64,000 nt of DNA from Galerina marginata (GCA_023014335.1 JAECYW010000005.1:2480001-2544000), one strand, 5' to 3'; shown: positions 26,044-38,900, counted from the first letter of the stretch. Notes: generated by a model not told the origin, from the sequence alone. Translations and numbers: made by a program.

Positions 26044-26271
26044 ACTATTGCAAGTTCCGTGGCTTCCCGTTATCGCTGAGGCCTATGTAGACTAAAGTAG
26101 TGTATATAGAGCTGGGTTTATCAGTGAGGGGAAAGTTGGAGAACTTGAACCAAACTTGAACACTAGCCTTCAGATTTAATGTGAAGTTGAGGTGCCCAAT
26201 AACACACGGTCCGAAAGGGCCATGGGCCTCGACAAGACCGGAAACAATTTTAGAGGCATGCAAGAAACAGG

Positions 26272-26284
26272 AAAAAAAAAAAAA
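26272..26284 (-). terminator. Pol III terminator of the tRNA-Thr
   Basis: Thirteen T on the minus strand, starting three bases past the discriminator base of the tRNA. Confidence 0.7.
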
Positions 26285-26287
26285 GGT

Positions 26288-26386
26288 TGCCCGCTGGCTG
26301 GTTTGAACAACCGACCTCACCATATCACATGGAAACGATTCCATGGACAATACGAGTGGCGCGCTCTACCACTGAGCTAAGCGGGC
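26288..26386 (-). tRNA. tRNA-Thr(CGU) with a 27-base intron
   Basis: On the minus strand the acceptor arms GCCCGCT and AGCGGGC pair fully with discriminator A. The D arm is GCTC...GAGC and the anticodon stem CGCCA/TGGTG. The loop reads CTCGTA plus A, interrupted after position 37 by a 27-base intron, and the T arm is GGTTG TTCAAAC CAGCC. Anticodon CGU specifies threonine. The intron sits one base 3' of the anticodon, the canonical place for nuclear tRNA introns. CCA is not encoded. The gene lies 245 bases outside the transposon's right end. Confidence 0.88.
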
Positions 26387-27372
26387 AATATGTGGAACTA
26401 AGTTATGAGTTTGTCAATCCAAAAGAGAAATATTATCACAGCGGTTGCATAATTGGACGGCATCAACCTATTCAATCCTTGGTCTCGCCACAGACGCCAC
26501 TAATGTTCTGGCCGCCAATGTTGCCCATTCTTCGAACCGGCTTGCGCGTTTGGCTAGGAAAATGTCTTGTTGATCAGTGAAGATGCCACCAAACCGGTTG
26601 CTTTTATACGCAGCGTACATCTTTATATTGCCATGATGCCATGACCGAAGGCAGGACACCATCTTCATCTATCTTGTAACTGTAAAGCTTAAGGATGCTC
26701 ATCCATCTCTCATCGTCTTATGCATGATGGTATTGAAATCCTTGAACCGAGATCTCTGGTGGCCACGAACAATCACCTTCCTTTACCCACCCATAGACTT
26801 GATCAATAATCATCTCTTCAACCTTTCCACCTCTCTCCGATGTGTCAGTCACAGTGGGATGGGTCGGAGTCAAGAATTTGGGAAGAACATCGAGTTGCGT
26901 ACCTTCAGAACTATGGAATTCGATCTAACTTTCTGTCGCCGAGAATGCGAATGGGAAGCGCGAGTGCGGAAAGATCAAGGTACCATCTGACAGTAGTGAC
27001 TAAATTTATGGACTGAAGCTACATTCAGGCCGAACAGAGAGTGTGGTTCGACAAAATCTATTCCAGTATAACTGAGCTGCATGCCGCATGGAATCTAGTA
27101 AAGAATGACATAAACTTCAAAGCAAGGTGCATATCGTTGTACAAGTGAGATGGATAAGCAATACAGCATTGAGATCCTGCATCTGATCTATATAGAACGT
27201 TTGAGGACTTTCTCTCGGTCCTTTACAAATAAGCAAACAAAAAAAGACTTGACTGAATCTGATTGCTTGGTAGGCTACCAAGGCGAGCCGCGAAGACTCG
27301 CGCTTCCACCGAAAGATCCACCATTGTTTAACTGACAACGAGACATGAATGAGGACCCAGGCCATCGGAACA
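26387..27372. other. Gap between tRNA-Thr and the Sec24-family gene
   Basis: About 1 kb. A minus-strand open stretch near 26710-26890 reads plausibly (VEEMIIDQVYGWVKEGDCSW) but has no start, neighbouring exon or known motif that I can place, so it is not called. It could be an exon relic. Confidence 0.4.
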
Positions 27373-30300
27373 TTAACAGAGGACACCTACCACATTCGAA
27401 ATTTGCTTATGTATTATAGCCAAATCTACAATTCACTAAATTTCGATTGGAAGAGCTTAGAAGAAAAGGCCTCACAATCAAGGTACGACATGGCGCCGTT
27501 ATTTTGGTCCTCCACTAGCATGTCGCTATATTCGATTTCGGCAGCGTCTAGGTTCTGGCGTGCGATGTACAACTTGGTTATCCGTCCTCTTTCTATGAAA
27601 CGGTTGGCAAGGATGTTTTGCACTTGTTTTGAAAGGGTAGACGGAAGCACCGGGAGAGCGTGCTACAGAGGTCATAGGTGAGAAGAAGTAGAAGGGCAGG
27701 CAAAGAAGAACGCATACCATTTTATGATCGATTGCATTTATGTCGTCTACACCGAAAAGATCTGTCAGAAGCTGCGGTGATGCTCCGGAGCCTATCCAGA
27801 ATATCATCGATTCTTCATTGTCTGTAAACTTTGTTATTATACAAATTGTCGCTTCACAGAGAAAAGACAAACCGATCAAATAGATGCCACCAGCTTCCAT
27901 AAAGAAGTAACTATTCCGCATACAAGAAGGCATGAGTATTCGTTCGCTAGTGGTTCCATCCGGGTTTGCTACCATCTGTGGCAGCGCAATGGTATCGTCC
28001 AGGTCATGCAGAGCAAGCAATCGGGGGTAAAGATAATGCATTAACGTCCGAGGACCCATAGAAAGTATGCGGTGGATGTGGTAGTTCCGGACATCAGAGG
28101 AAACTTGGCGAGCTGCAGAGGCTTTGGATGAATGGCTGTTGCGAAATTCAGGTATAATGAGAGGGGATTTGCCTTTGAGCGGTTTGGTTTTTTGGAGGGC
28201 CAATGTAAATGCAGGAAGGCCGCGGAAGGCTTCTGGAATGATTAGCTGGATAGGTTTGAGTTAGAGTTTCAGTGGGAATGGGATGGAGGCGAACAACAAA
28301 GACATGTAAACAATGTAAACAACGGTTTCTCACCTGGGTCGATCGAGTTGCTGCCGCACATTGTGTGCGGTATCCTATCAGTAGACTGACGCATTTTTCC
28401 GTCAGTTCTTCTCGGATATGCAGCGTCCGGTGCTCTGACATCCCAGCCATGGCTGCCATTCACCCGATGCACAAGTCAGCACAATCTCAGAGGGCCAATT
28501 CAACACATACCTTCTTTTGCAAGATGGCAAACCACACTCTCCATATCAGCAAACTGAAAAAGGCTTCCAGCGAGTTCGACGACATTCATGGCAAGGTTAA
28601 CGACTCTGACCAGCCGCTGTCCGTCGACGCTAGTGTACAATACGGCGCATTGTATGAACGCGTATTCACGTGGCGAGAGCGTCCGCGTATTTTCGAGTTC
28701 GATGGAGAAGGCGCTGTCTGCTGATAGATGCGCGAAGGTGAGTTCTGTCCCTGTGGATGGCGGGAATGCTCCGTATTGAGCTTTGACTTTGAGACCTGTT
28801 GATGAAAAGGCAGAAAGCTAGGTGATTTGTTGATATGCAAAGAACACAAACACAAAGGACACGTGTATATCACAAAGGAAATCAACGTACCATGGGAGCA
28901 CCGTAGGCGCACCATACAGTTGAACCCCTGCATCCTTCTAACCAGTCTGCTCAATTGGTCGCGCATCACTGCTCCATCTCTCTCGGGCACAAATCGTGGA
29001 TGCCACAGAACCTCTCCACCGGTCCGTGTCGCCACGACACAGACACTGCCTGTGTCCATGTACTTGCTCGGCGCGAGGAACATGCTGACGCCGACTCCAT
29101 CTTCTGCGCATTCTTCAGCTATGGAAATCCATGTATCGGAGCGCGGTGTGTGAAGAGTCTTTTCTTTCTCGGTGTCGTAAAAGGTGGTTTCGGAGGGTGG
29201 CATTGTGGGCAGTGCTCCTGCACCGACTGTGGGCAGTGTCGATTGGAAGAGGACGATGTGGCCGCCGTGACCAGCCTGCGTGGGGCGTGTCATGAAAAAT
29301 GTTCAATCAATCAATGGACGACTTACAAGTGCGGCAAGGCCGCCGCGGATGGCGGAGCCAAGACAGGAATCGCTTGAACGGGAATCAGAAAATTGGGAAG
29401 GGATGGCACTGAGTAGACTTTCGACCCCTAATCTTTACCGAAAGTTAAGAAGAGAAATTTGGATTCAGAAAAATGCAGTCACCTTCGCGCTATCGGGTCA
29501 GCAAATATTGTGAGAGTTGGGATGAACACCTCCTCAAGATCGCTGACGACGAGCATTTGGGTCATATCTGACTAAGACGGTGACCGCCATCAGGTAAATT
29601 CAAAACAGATGTGGCGCGAAAAAGCAGAACGCACAGCGAAGTCGTAGAAGTGCAACGATCTGTCGAAGGTCATGATCGCTATACGGCTTGAAGTAGGGAG
29701 ACACGGGTCGATTCCGAGGTCTGTATTTCCATATAAGATCGTTTTCAACGCGTCGCAGGCGGATTCGAGAAATCCAGAGACGACTGCTTCGTTTGAGACA
29801 TCAAATAGAAATACGTAGTCCATCGGTACTGGTGGTCTGGAACCTTTTGGAGGTTCGTCGACGGAGTAATAGGGTAGGGCTATGTGTGGAGGGGGGTTCT
29901 GGGCCCAGTATTCACCACAAGATGTGACGTTAAAATCCACTGTGCCCTTGTTGAGTTCAGGCCGTTGAAGGTGGTCTAATCGGAGTTGGCTGGAGTCAAG
30001 ATTACAAAAATATTCCGTTGAGACTGAATCACAAAAGAAAGTTACTCAACGACTACAAAGGAAAATTAAATCCAAGGCGTACCTTCAGTTTCATGTGAGC
30101 ATAGGTTACATTTCCATCGAAGTCCCCCGGTCACCCACGTACACCACGGATTGATATATGCTCTGCACTGAGCACACCGAGCTGGCCCTTTGGCGCCTGT
30201 TTCAACCAACGGCACTGGCTCTTCGATAGGACTGAGTTCTGCAAATGGTTGGAGAATTGCCGCGATAGGCATATGTGACTCCGATGCGAGTTTTGATGTG

Positions 30301-30713
30301 CTAGGCATGTTCCACGTTGATACTCGAATAAATTTAGGTGAGGAATTGCCTGAATTGTGATGTATTTGTTAAGTCGTTATCTCAATGGCTACCTAGACGC
30401 ACCTTGGTCAACCGCAACAAAATCAGAGGTGCAGAGAGGCGCGTGTGTCCCAGGTAGTGTCATGTAAGGTTTTGTCTCCCATGTTAGTCTGTCTTTCTCG
30501 ATCGCGTCGATGGGTGATGGAACTTGAGCTGGGTCGATACGTGGCCGCAGTCCTGAGCATCGTGAATTTTAGATTCCAACATGTAAGAGAGCACCGAATA
30601 CCTTTGTAATTGAGACCAGCAGAATGAGGGGGCTGTGGAATGTGGTTTGAATGGGTGTACATGGCTGATCGCAGCCAAGTGTCGTGTCCAAGGAGGACTG
30701 AACGCAATGTCAT
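27373..30713 (-). CDS. SFB3: Sec24-family COPII coat protein of the SFB3/LST1 type
   Basis: Cargo-adaptor subunit of the COPII coat for ER-to-Golgi vesicles. An early exon gives [19 protein letters not shown], then [19 protein letters not shown] and [14 protein letters not shown], the signature of the SFB3/LST1 (Sec24C/D-like) branch. The zinc finger follows ([12 protein letters not shown] ... WKCNLC), then the trunk domain ([18 protein letters not shown]), the beta-sandwich/helical part and the gelsolin-like end ([19 protein letters not shown]). The last exons join as [15 protein letters not shown] before the stop at 27373. The start is uncertain: 30713 or 30662 leaves a very short N-terminus instead of the usual Pro/Gln-rich extension. 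It is divergent from MSH6, whose start lies about 275 bases away, so the two may share a promoter. Confidence 0.85.
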
Positions 30714-30988
30714 CTGTTTGGACCAGGCTTTCCTTTCTAACAAACTCGGCGCGTCCGTTCCTCTGCTGCGGCTCTCACCTCTGTCGTTCTTGACAAGGCA
30801 ACAGTTATTTTCGGATTGAGAATGAAAAACGAGAGCGTATAGGCAATATGCATCTCATCTCTGCACAATTTTGAAAGGCTGCTTCCAAAAAACCTATGGA
30901 AAATCAAGGGTTGACCTAGGGGCGGGACCAAACAAACACCAACGCGTTTCATATAATCTGACTTCGTTCCTTCTCCCGAACCAAAACC

Positions 30989-33900
30989 ATGGCTCCCAAC
31001 CCCAAGCCCTCGACTGAAAACATGAAGCAGAAGAGCCTTACCTCTTTTTTCACCAAAGGACCCATTCCTGCAACTGGCACATCGACTAGTTCAGCAGCAG
31101 CAAAGTCCATGCCGGTGCTCAAAACCCCAGCCGTGAAAGCGAAATCCCTGACGACGACGGCAAAAACTCCAAGCTCAGGCTCTCTGTCGAAAGACGCGTT
31201 CGAATTTGATTCGTCGTCGTCTCCTCGCGAACCCAAAACGCCAGACTCGCGGTTTCTTGATACTCGCGCCGTCAATTCGTCGGTCGCGTCTTCGCGAATT
31301 GCGAGCAGTCCGCCATCCAGTGACCCTATTGATGTGGATATGTTTCATTCAGACGAAGAGGAGAGCCGCAGTCAACCGTCTTCTGCCAAATCTGTACGCG
31401 TCACTATATACCCTGCAGTTGACTCTGAGCTAACAGTTGCATAGGCTACCCAAAGTCGACAAAAGCGAAAAGTTGTGATCGACGATTCCGACGAGGACAC
31501 TGCCGAAGGTCCAAAGATTTATGGAAGGAGGAAAGCATCCGTCCGTAGTTCATCGCCTACCGACGCTATCAGAGGTACTTTACGCTTTGATTGAGCCTGG
31601 AGGATAATGTTCAACCTTCCAACTCAGGTCAGGCAAAACGACCTCGTTTATCCAAAGTCATCGTCAATGACGACGACGAGGAGGGCGAGGATGAGGATGA
31701 GGACGTTAAAACTTCCTTTACGCAACGTCTCAACCGGTTCAAAAAGTCTCCAATGAAGAAAGGTCAGTTCTGCGCATACACCGACATGAGGTCATTATTA
31801 ACACTATTTTTTCGATAGCCAGATCAAGGTCTAGAGCATCGTCCGATGACGACGACTTCATTGTCCCAGACGATTCCGACGATGAAGCCCGTTCCGTCAA
31901 ATCCTCGTCGTCACGCCGGTCGTCTCGCTCTCGCACGTCCTCTGACGACGATGAAGAAGCAGAGGCTGACGAAGAAGACCTGGATTTGGACGACGAGGCG
32001 CCTAAAAAGGGAGGGTCGAAAGCCAAGTCAAAATCGTCGTCTAGGAAGTCTGGTTCCAGCAAGAAAAGCGTCAAAGCAGCCGAAGAGGGTACAGGAACGG
32101 GCTCATTCAGTTTCCTCACCGCCGCTGAACAACGTGAACAAGGGAAGAAGGACGACAAGAAATCTGCCGAGTCTCCGTATGACTTCTTGCAGGATGTCAG
32201 AGATGTGAGCGAATTCAGACTTTAAAAAAAATGATATTACTCAACAAATATTTGCTTGTCGTAGAAAGACGGCAGGAGACCTGGAGAAGATGATTATGAC
32301 TCTAGGACTTTGTTTATACCCAAGAAAGCATGGAGCTCTTTCACACCTTTCGAGAAACAGGTTCGTTTGGTACTGGCGAGAATTATTGACGAAGCTAACG
32401 CGCTGCTTAGTTTTGGGAGGTTTGCTACATTTACCATTGATTTTTGAACTGATAAACTTATTTTCTCCCGCCGCAAAGATCAAGCAAAACCACTACGACA
32501 CCGTTGAGTATTTCATGTCCTTAACATTTAGCAGTATCCTGACCCTTCTCTCTTCTATAGATTCTCTTCTTCCAGAAAGGGTAAGAATCACATTATCGAG
32601 TTAACCATCTTCATTGATAACTGAAATAATAGGAAATTCTTCGAGGTAACTTATGCCCTGAGTCTACCCGGAGCAACTTAAAACTTCTTCATTAGCTATA
32701 TGAAGATGACGCCCGTATAGGTCACCAGGAGTTCGACTTGAAGCTTACCGGCAGAGTGAAGATGTCCATGGTAAGTACAACTAGAAAGTGAACCATATAC
32801 GACACTTTTTTATGTATGTTCTCAAAGGTCGGAGTTCCTGAGATGTCATTCAACATGTGGGCTTCGTGAGTGATGACGTTTCTGTTATATACAGAAAAAT
32901 TTTACAGTTCCTCTTAATCCAGTAAATTCCTTGCGAAAGGTGCACCGGCCAACTATCGAACAAAAGGCTGGGTTTTGACCTCTTCCCTTTTTTGATATAT
33001 AGGCTACAAAGTCGGCCGAGTTGAACAAGCTGAAACAGCCCTTGGAGCGGAGATGCGCATGGCCGCTGAGAAGGAGCAAGGGAAGGGAAAGGCTAAGGCC
33101 AAAGCGGCGTCAGGTCCACAAGACAAGATTGTCAGACGGTAAACCTGTCTAATGCCATCTCCCAAACTCCACTAATAACTTCTCTCAATTCAGAGAGCTC
33201 AACAAAGTCTATACCAACGGCACGCTGGTCGATCAAGAATTTCTGACTGACGAGCAGGCTGGTCATTGCATTTCCGTTTGCGAAGCGACCACTGCCAATG
33301 ACGACGGTTCTGAACTCGATTCCGAACGCAAATTCGGAGTATGTGTGTTGGATTGTTCGACGTCGCAGTTCAATTTGAGCTTCTTCGAAGATGACGTTTG
33401 TCGAACGCGGATGGAGACGCTCATGCGGCAGGTGTGCCCCAAGGAGATACTTTACAAGAAGGTAAACCAGGCCTCCTTTGTTGCCCTCCTTTGTTGCCTT
33501 CATGCGTATATTCACCTACATTGTCTTCTTTGCCAGGGTACTCTTTCCAAGCACACTCAAACACTTCTCAAATCTGTCCTTCCGTCAGACTGCCTCTGGA
33601 CAGCCCTTCGCCCAGTCGAGGGGTTCAAGTACAACGAAACCCTTGAAGAGCTTAAGACAATCTATCCTCCAGCCCCAGGCGAAGACGTCGAGATGGACCG
33701 CGACGACCCTTCCTACAGCCTCCTCCCAGAGAGCGTCCCAGCTCCTATTCGCGAACTGGCACACGAGAAGCTGGCCATTGAAGCTCTTGGCTCGATGATT
33801 TGGTATCTGCGGCAGCTCAATATTGACAAGGACATAATGAGCATGAAGAACTTCAACATATACGATCCGATGAAGAGAGGCATGGGACTGACTCTTGATG

Positions 33901-36621
33901 GGCAGACCTTGGCGCATTTGGAGGTATATCTTATTGTTCTCGGTTTCAAAATTTTCTAAAACTGTTGTGGCAGATTTTACTCAATAACGAGGGCTCGGAA
34001 GAGGGATCTTTGTTGAAGCTTCTAGGACGTTGCATAACGTCTTTTGGGAAACGCCTTTTCAGGATTTGGTTGTGCATGCCGTTACGGGAGATTGCAGATA
34101 TCAATTCAAGGTCGGTCTTGCGTGTTGCTTTGCTTGATTCTCATTTTTGAACATCTCCCTAGATTGGATGCAGTTCAAGACATTCTAGACCACCCTACTT
34201 TCGAGGCTACTTTCACTGACGTGGCTAAAGGCATTCCTGACCTTGAGCGGATTGTTTCGCGCATTCATGCGAAAAGCTGTAAAGTACGAGACTTCCTAAA
34301 AGTTCTCAAGGTCCGTCCATCTTCTCTTGTCCCAAGATATAACCAAACTAAACTTGCTTTCTTCAATACAGGCATTCGATAAGTTGAGTAAAGGCATGAC
34401 AAAGCTCGCCGATGAGTCGGCCTCATTCAAGAGTAAGACCATTTTGGGATTGTTACGAGGTGCTCCGGACCTTCTTCCTCAGCTTAGGAGCGTGAAGAGT
34501 ATGTTCCAACCAACGGAGGACGAGAGTGGGGTTCTATTTCTTGTTCCTGCCCTCTGGTGGCTAACTTGCCGTCACAATTTTGTAGAGGCTGATGAACTGA
34601 TTCCGCGGGACGGCAAAGACGAGAGATACGATGAAGTTGTTGCCGAAATTGAAGGGCTCGAAAAGAGTCTCGAAGCGGACTTGACGAAGTTCGAAAAATC
34701 ACTTGGGTAGCAACCTTCCATATTTTAATTTTAATTCCAGTAATATCTGATCATGGCCTTCAGGATCAAACTCGCGTACTGGCATAGCGCTGTTGGTAAT
34801 AAGGTATATATTTACAATTTCCAAAAGTTGACGTATCTGAACAGATGTCTTCAGGAGATCTACCTTGTCGAGGTTGCTGCCTCCGTTGACAAGAAGAAGT
34901 TGCCGAATGACTGGACCAAGACCGGAGGGACAAAGGTCAGCTTTTTCCCTTTCGCTTTTAATGTTTGTTTACGAGGACCTTTTGCAATAATAACAGGCCA
35001 AGAACCGTTACGTCGTCGGCTCTCTCCAAAAGCGTGTGCGCCAATTGAAAGAGGCCCAGGAAAACCGGACTGCAGCCATCAAGGCCTTCAAATTTCAGCT
35101 ATACACTGAATTCGATACCGATCGTGCTCTTTGGCTACGCGCGATCCGAGTTTTCGCGGAGCTTGACTGTCTATTCAGTTTGGCAAAGTCCTCTGCGGCC
35201 CTGGGAGAGCCGACATGCAGGCCCGATTTCGTAGAGGGAGACGAAGCTCTCCTCGACTTCGAGGAGCTTAGACATCCCACTCTCTGCTTGAGCACTGGCT
35301 TGAAAGATTTTATACCCAACGACGTAAAACTTGGAGGCGATGTTGGCAAGATTGCCCTATTGACAGGTTTGCCGCTTTCTTCGTCCTTCAAGCGAATATC
35401 AATCTGACGGGGAATACACAGGTCCCAACATGGCGTAAGTTGTCATACCTTTCTTCTTCTGTCAGCCAAGCTAACCAGACGGTACTCAAAGTGGAAAGTC
35501 TACAGTGAGTTAGTTGAGCATCCTATCAGTTTTCTTTCTCACATCTTATGTCGAAGGTGATGAGAATGACTGCAACAGGTGTAATCATGGCTCAGCTGGG
35601 GATGATGTTACCCGCTGCGAAAGCTCGGTGAGATCTTCATTTTATTTGTAATAAATTCCGAACTGAACAGAACTTCATCCAGCCTGAGCCCTGTCGACAC
35701 GATTATTACACGTATGGGTGCTTATGATAATATGTTTTCCCATGCAAGTACCTTCAAGGTGGAACTCGATGAATGGTACGTCGCCCGTCATTTCTTATGA
35801 ACAGGCTCAATCGATACATCTGATTTAGTTGTAAAATTCTTCGCAATGCCACTCCTAAGTCGCTCGTGATTTTAGATGGTAAGTTCTACCATTATGTTTC
35901 GCAGGAATGAGCAAACTCTGACATTCTCGCAGAATTGGGCAGAGGAACGTCTACTTTCGTAAGTCAGGACCCTGCGGAACGTCTTGTAGGTATTGACAAA
36001 CCTGATTTCTAGGACGGTATGGCGATTGCAAGCGTAAGCCCGTCCATAGTATCCATTCCGTATTCGTTTTCTTACCAACGACAATACCATCAGGCTGTTT
36101 TGCACCAACTCGCAACGCATACACTGCCTCTGTCTTTCTTTGCAACCCATTACGGCTCTCTAACCGATGACCACGCATACCATCCGAATATCCGGACTAT
36201 GCATATGTCAACTCTTGTTGATGATGCCAAGCACGAAGTAGGTCCTATACTCTCGCCCCATCTCGTCACTTATCTCAACCTGTTCTCTTAGCTCGTGTTC
36301 CTGTATAAATTAATCGATGGCATCGCCGAATCGTCATTTGGAACACATGTCGCAAACCTTGCAGGTGTCCCACTTCCGGTGGTTGAGCGTGCCGATGTTA
36401 TCTCCAAAGATTTTGCCAAACAGTTCAACGAGAAGCTCCAGATCAAGCAAGAACAGCATGTGTCTGCCAAAATACCTCTGGTAGCACAGGCCGACTTTGC
36501 CTACCTATATAAACTCGGCACGGGTGCTGTTGAACTCCCTGAAGACCCCATACGACAGAAGGAAGTGCTTGTGCGCCTGAAAGACATCGTCCGTCGGTAT
36601 GTCATCGATGGTCATTCATAG
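30989..36621 (+). CDS. MSH6: DNA mismatch repair protein MSH6 (MutS homolog)
   Basis: Partner of MSH2 in MutS-alpha, which recognises base mismatches and small loops in the nucleus. The start gives a PCNA-interacting motif within the first 21 residues (Q14, L17, F20, F21), followed by a long Ser/acidic low-complexity linker. The mismatch-binding domain begins near 32480 (QNHYDTVLFFQKGKF, then LYEDDARIGHQEFDL). Connector, lever and clamp domains follow. The ATPase domain contains the Walker A GPNMAGKST, MSPVDTII-like switch region, Walker B with signature VILDELGRGTSTFDG near 35870-36020, and FATHYGSL. The C-terminal helix-turn-helix ends at 36621. There are many introns, two of which split the P-loop. 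All catalytic motifs are present, so the gene appears functional. Confidence 0.92.
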
Positions 36622-37615
36622 ACTTTCATACTTTGCTGCTTCTGCACATTCATGTTCATGCTGTTATCATTCATTGCTTTGTGTGCACTTGCTATACCTG
36701 TACTATATATTCACTTTGCCCCCTCTGCTGCATTTACTTAATATACCTCATCACTCATCCATACGCAATATTAAGATGGAAATTTCGACGCGCTGTCATG
36801 AGGAGTGACCTGCGCATAAATCGCGGGGTTACAAAGCCCCCATTTCTAGCTCTGTTGTACCAATGGGGGAACCGAAGTTCTCTTTCTCATTCTCCGGCTG
36901 GTTACAGGGTAGAGGTTCAAGCTTTTCAAGGTTGGTGTTAGACGTTGCCAATATGATGATGATGATGTCAGCGTTTTGTACAGCCTCTTCTGCTTGCCGT
37001 AGAAGCTCTTCACCATGTACTCGTATAGTGCATTGTCATTGCGAGCGCAGCGAGCAATCATTGACAAGGGGTGAAAGGCCCGTCCAAACATGTACAAATC
37101 TTTGCACGTAAATCGGTATCAGGAAATTTCTTAAATGGTCATTATCTCTCTACGAAGTCCACCTTTGCCTTTGAAATTTTGGAGTCAGTTGGGCGTTCCT
37201 GCATGTAACCAGGTTACCCAAAAAAATTTCGGGTTTTGTGCATTCTATGGCACTTTTGGAGACCGGGAACTTTCACGCTCACTTCCCGGATCGTCCCGAC
37301 GCCTCAGACTTGAAGAGACTTTGACTCTATTTTGATTATACCTGGCGACACCATGCAGACAGATTTAAATGGAAGTAAATTGCCAGGCGTCTAGTATGGC
37401 GAAGCGAGCCCCCCCGCAGAGTGCGGATACGTAATACTTAGACTACGCATTTCAAGCTGAAGGCTACACCGCCATTTGCCCAAAACGTGTCTGCTCCGTG
37501 AAGTTCTCACGACGGTGATGTATTTTTAGAAGGTCATGTCGACGTGAGCTGGATGTGGTAGACAGATTCAAAAAAGATTTGGACACTGTGACCAGAGTTG
37601 ATGTCACTAAGACAT
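36622..37615. other. Intergenic, 3' side of MSH6
   Basis: No gene is seen. It contains a run of ATG/GAT trinucleotides near 36953-36967 and an imperfect palindrome at about 37033-37067 with arms TTGTCA/TGACAA and ATTGC/GCAAT around GAGCGCAGCGA. The short minus-strand frame at 36846-37097 is not convincing. Confidence 0.5.
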
Positions 37616-37955
37616 GTAGTCTAATTAGTTTTTGAGGGAATTCTTCAGCTCAGCCAAAGGTCAGTAGCGAGGTCGAGTACATATTTTTCAACCCGTGGCT
37701 ATGAGCAGTCTAAGTAGATCATCAAAATGTGTAGTCTAATTAGTTTTTGAGGGAATTCTTCAGCTCAGCCAAAGGTCAGTAGCGAGGTCGAGTACATATT
37801 TTTCAACCCGTGGCTATGAGCAGTCTAAGTAGATCATCAAAATGTGTAGTCTAATTAGTTTTTGAGGGAATTCTTCAGCTCAGCCAAAGGTCAGTAGCGA
37901 GGTCGAGTACATATTTTTCAACCCGTGGCTATGAGCAGTCTAAGTAGATCATCGG
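37616..37955. repeat. 115-bp tandem repeat, almost three copies
   Basis: Copies start at 37616, 37731 and 37846 with GTAGTCTAATTAGTTTTTGA. They are essentially identical over 115 bases, and the third ends at the change from ATCATCAAAATG to ATCATCGG near 37953. The near-identity indicates recent amplification. Confidence 0.92.
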
Positions 37956-38900
37956 TACATGTAATCTGATATGCTGTTCGTAAATCCTGGCACCTCAGCC
38001 AGTAGTAACTGGCCATCTGCTACACATGTATGTATTGACGGCGTTAAAATATGTGATCTGATAAGATACTCATGACCCTTTCCAGCTGAGCCAAACGTAG
38101 GTAGTAGTGCTGAGTACATCCTGCTGGGCTCGTTGATATGCACTGGTTTGAATAGGCTGTTTCATGAATCCTGGCACGTCGAAGCAGTCGCACAGGCGGG
38201 GTCGCTAAAACATGTGATTTGCAAAGGTGCCGTGATTTATTCCAGCCAAGGCGAACGTAGGTAACGGCGTCGAATGCATCTTCTTGGACTCACTGTTATG
38301 CGCTGTAATACGGTACGTTGTTCATGACACTGGACACCTCGGTCAGTGACAGGCAACCATCTGCCTTCCATCATATCCTACTCACTGTAACGCGCTGCTC
38401 ACTCGGGTATTTAGCACCTGAAAATGTATATAGTATTCAGAAATTCAGGCCACTTAAGCGCCTGTAGGAGAAAATATAATACCCAGCTTATTCAGAGCAT
38501 TGCTGATACCTGTTATCTGACACGCTGTTCGCGAAATCTGGTGACTTCGCCTGGTGCTGGTAATAACATGCCGTCCATCTTATTCAAGTCATGTCTGCGC
38601 ACTGTTGGATAAGGGTGATCACAGATATAATGCGGTAGGCTGTTCAGCAATACCAGCAGCTCAGCCAGCTGCAGGGAGTGACATGCTTGCTACTTTACGC
38701 GGGTCATGGCTAGACAGTGTCGGATAATGTTGTTCACGGATTTAGTCTGGTACGCTGTTCAGGGATGTCGGCAGCTCAACCAGCTGTAGGCAACGGCGTG
38801 CCTAACATCTTGCTCAGCTTATGCTACATGGCATCTAACTAGGTGTCGTTGCATGAAGTTTTTCGTCTGGCACCCACGTTCTTCGACTTCACCGCTGTTG
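37956..38900. repeat. Decayed satellite-like repeat field
   Basis: Divergent units continue from the 115-bp array. They share blocks such as CTGTTC, ATCCTGGCAC, CTCAGCCAG and GTAGGCAACGGCGT in the same order, with spacing that varies by tens of bases. No coding signal is seen. It looks like an older version of the same repeat. Confidence 0.6.

Noticed and set aside
37616..37955. CRISPR-like regular repeats
   Set aside because: Units are 115 bases, contiguous and identical, with no spacers; the genome is eukaryotic.
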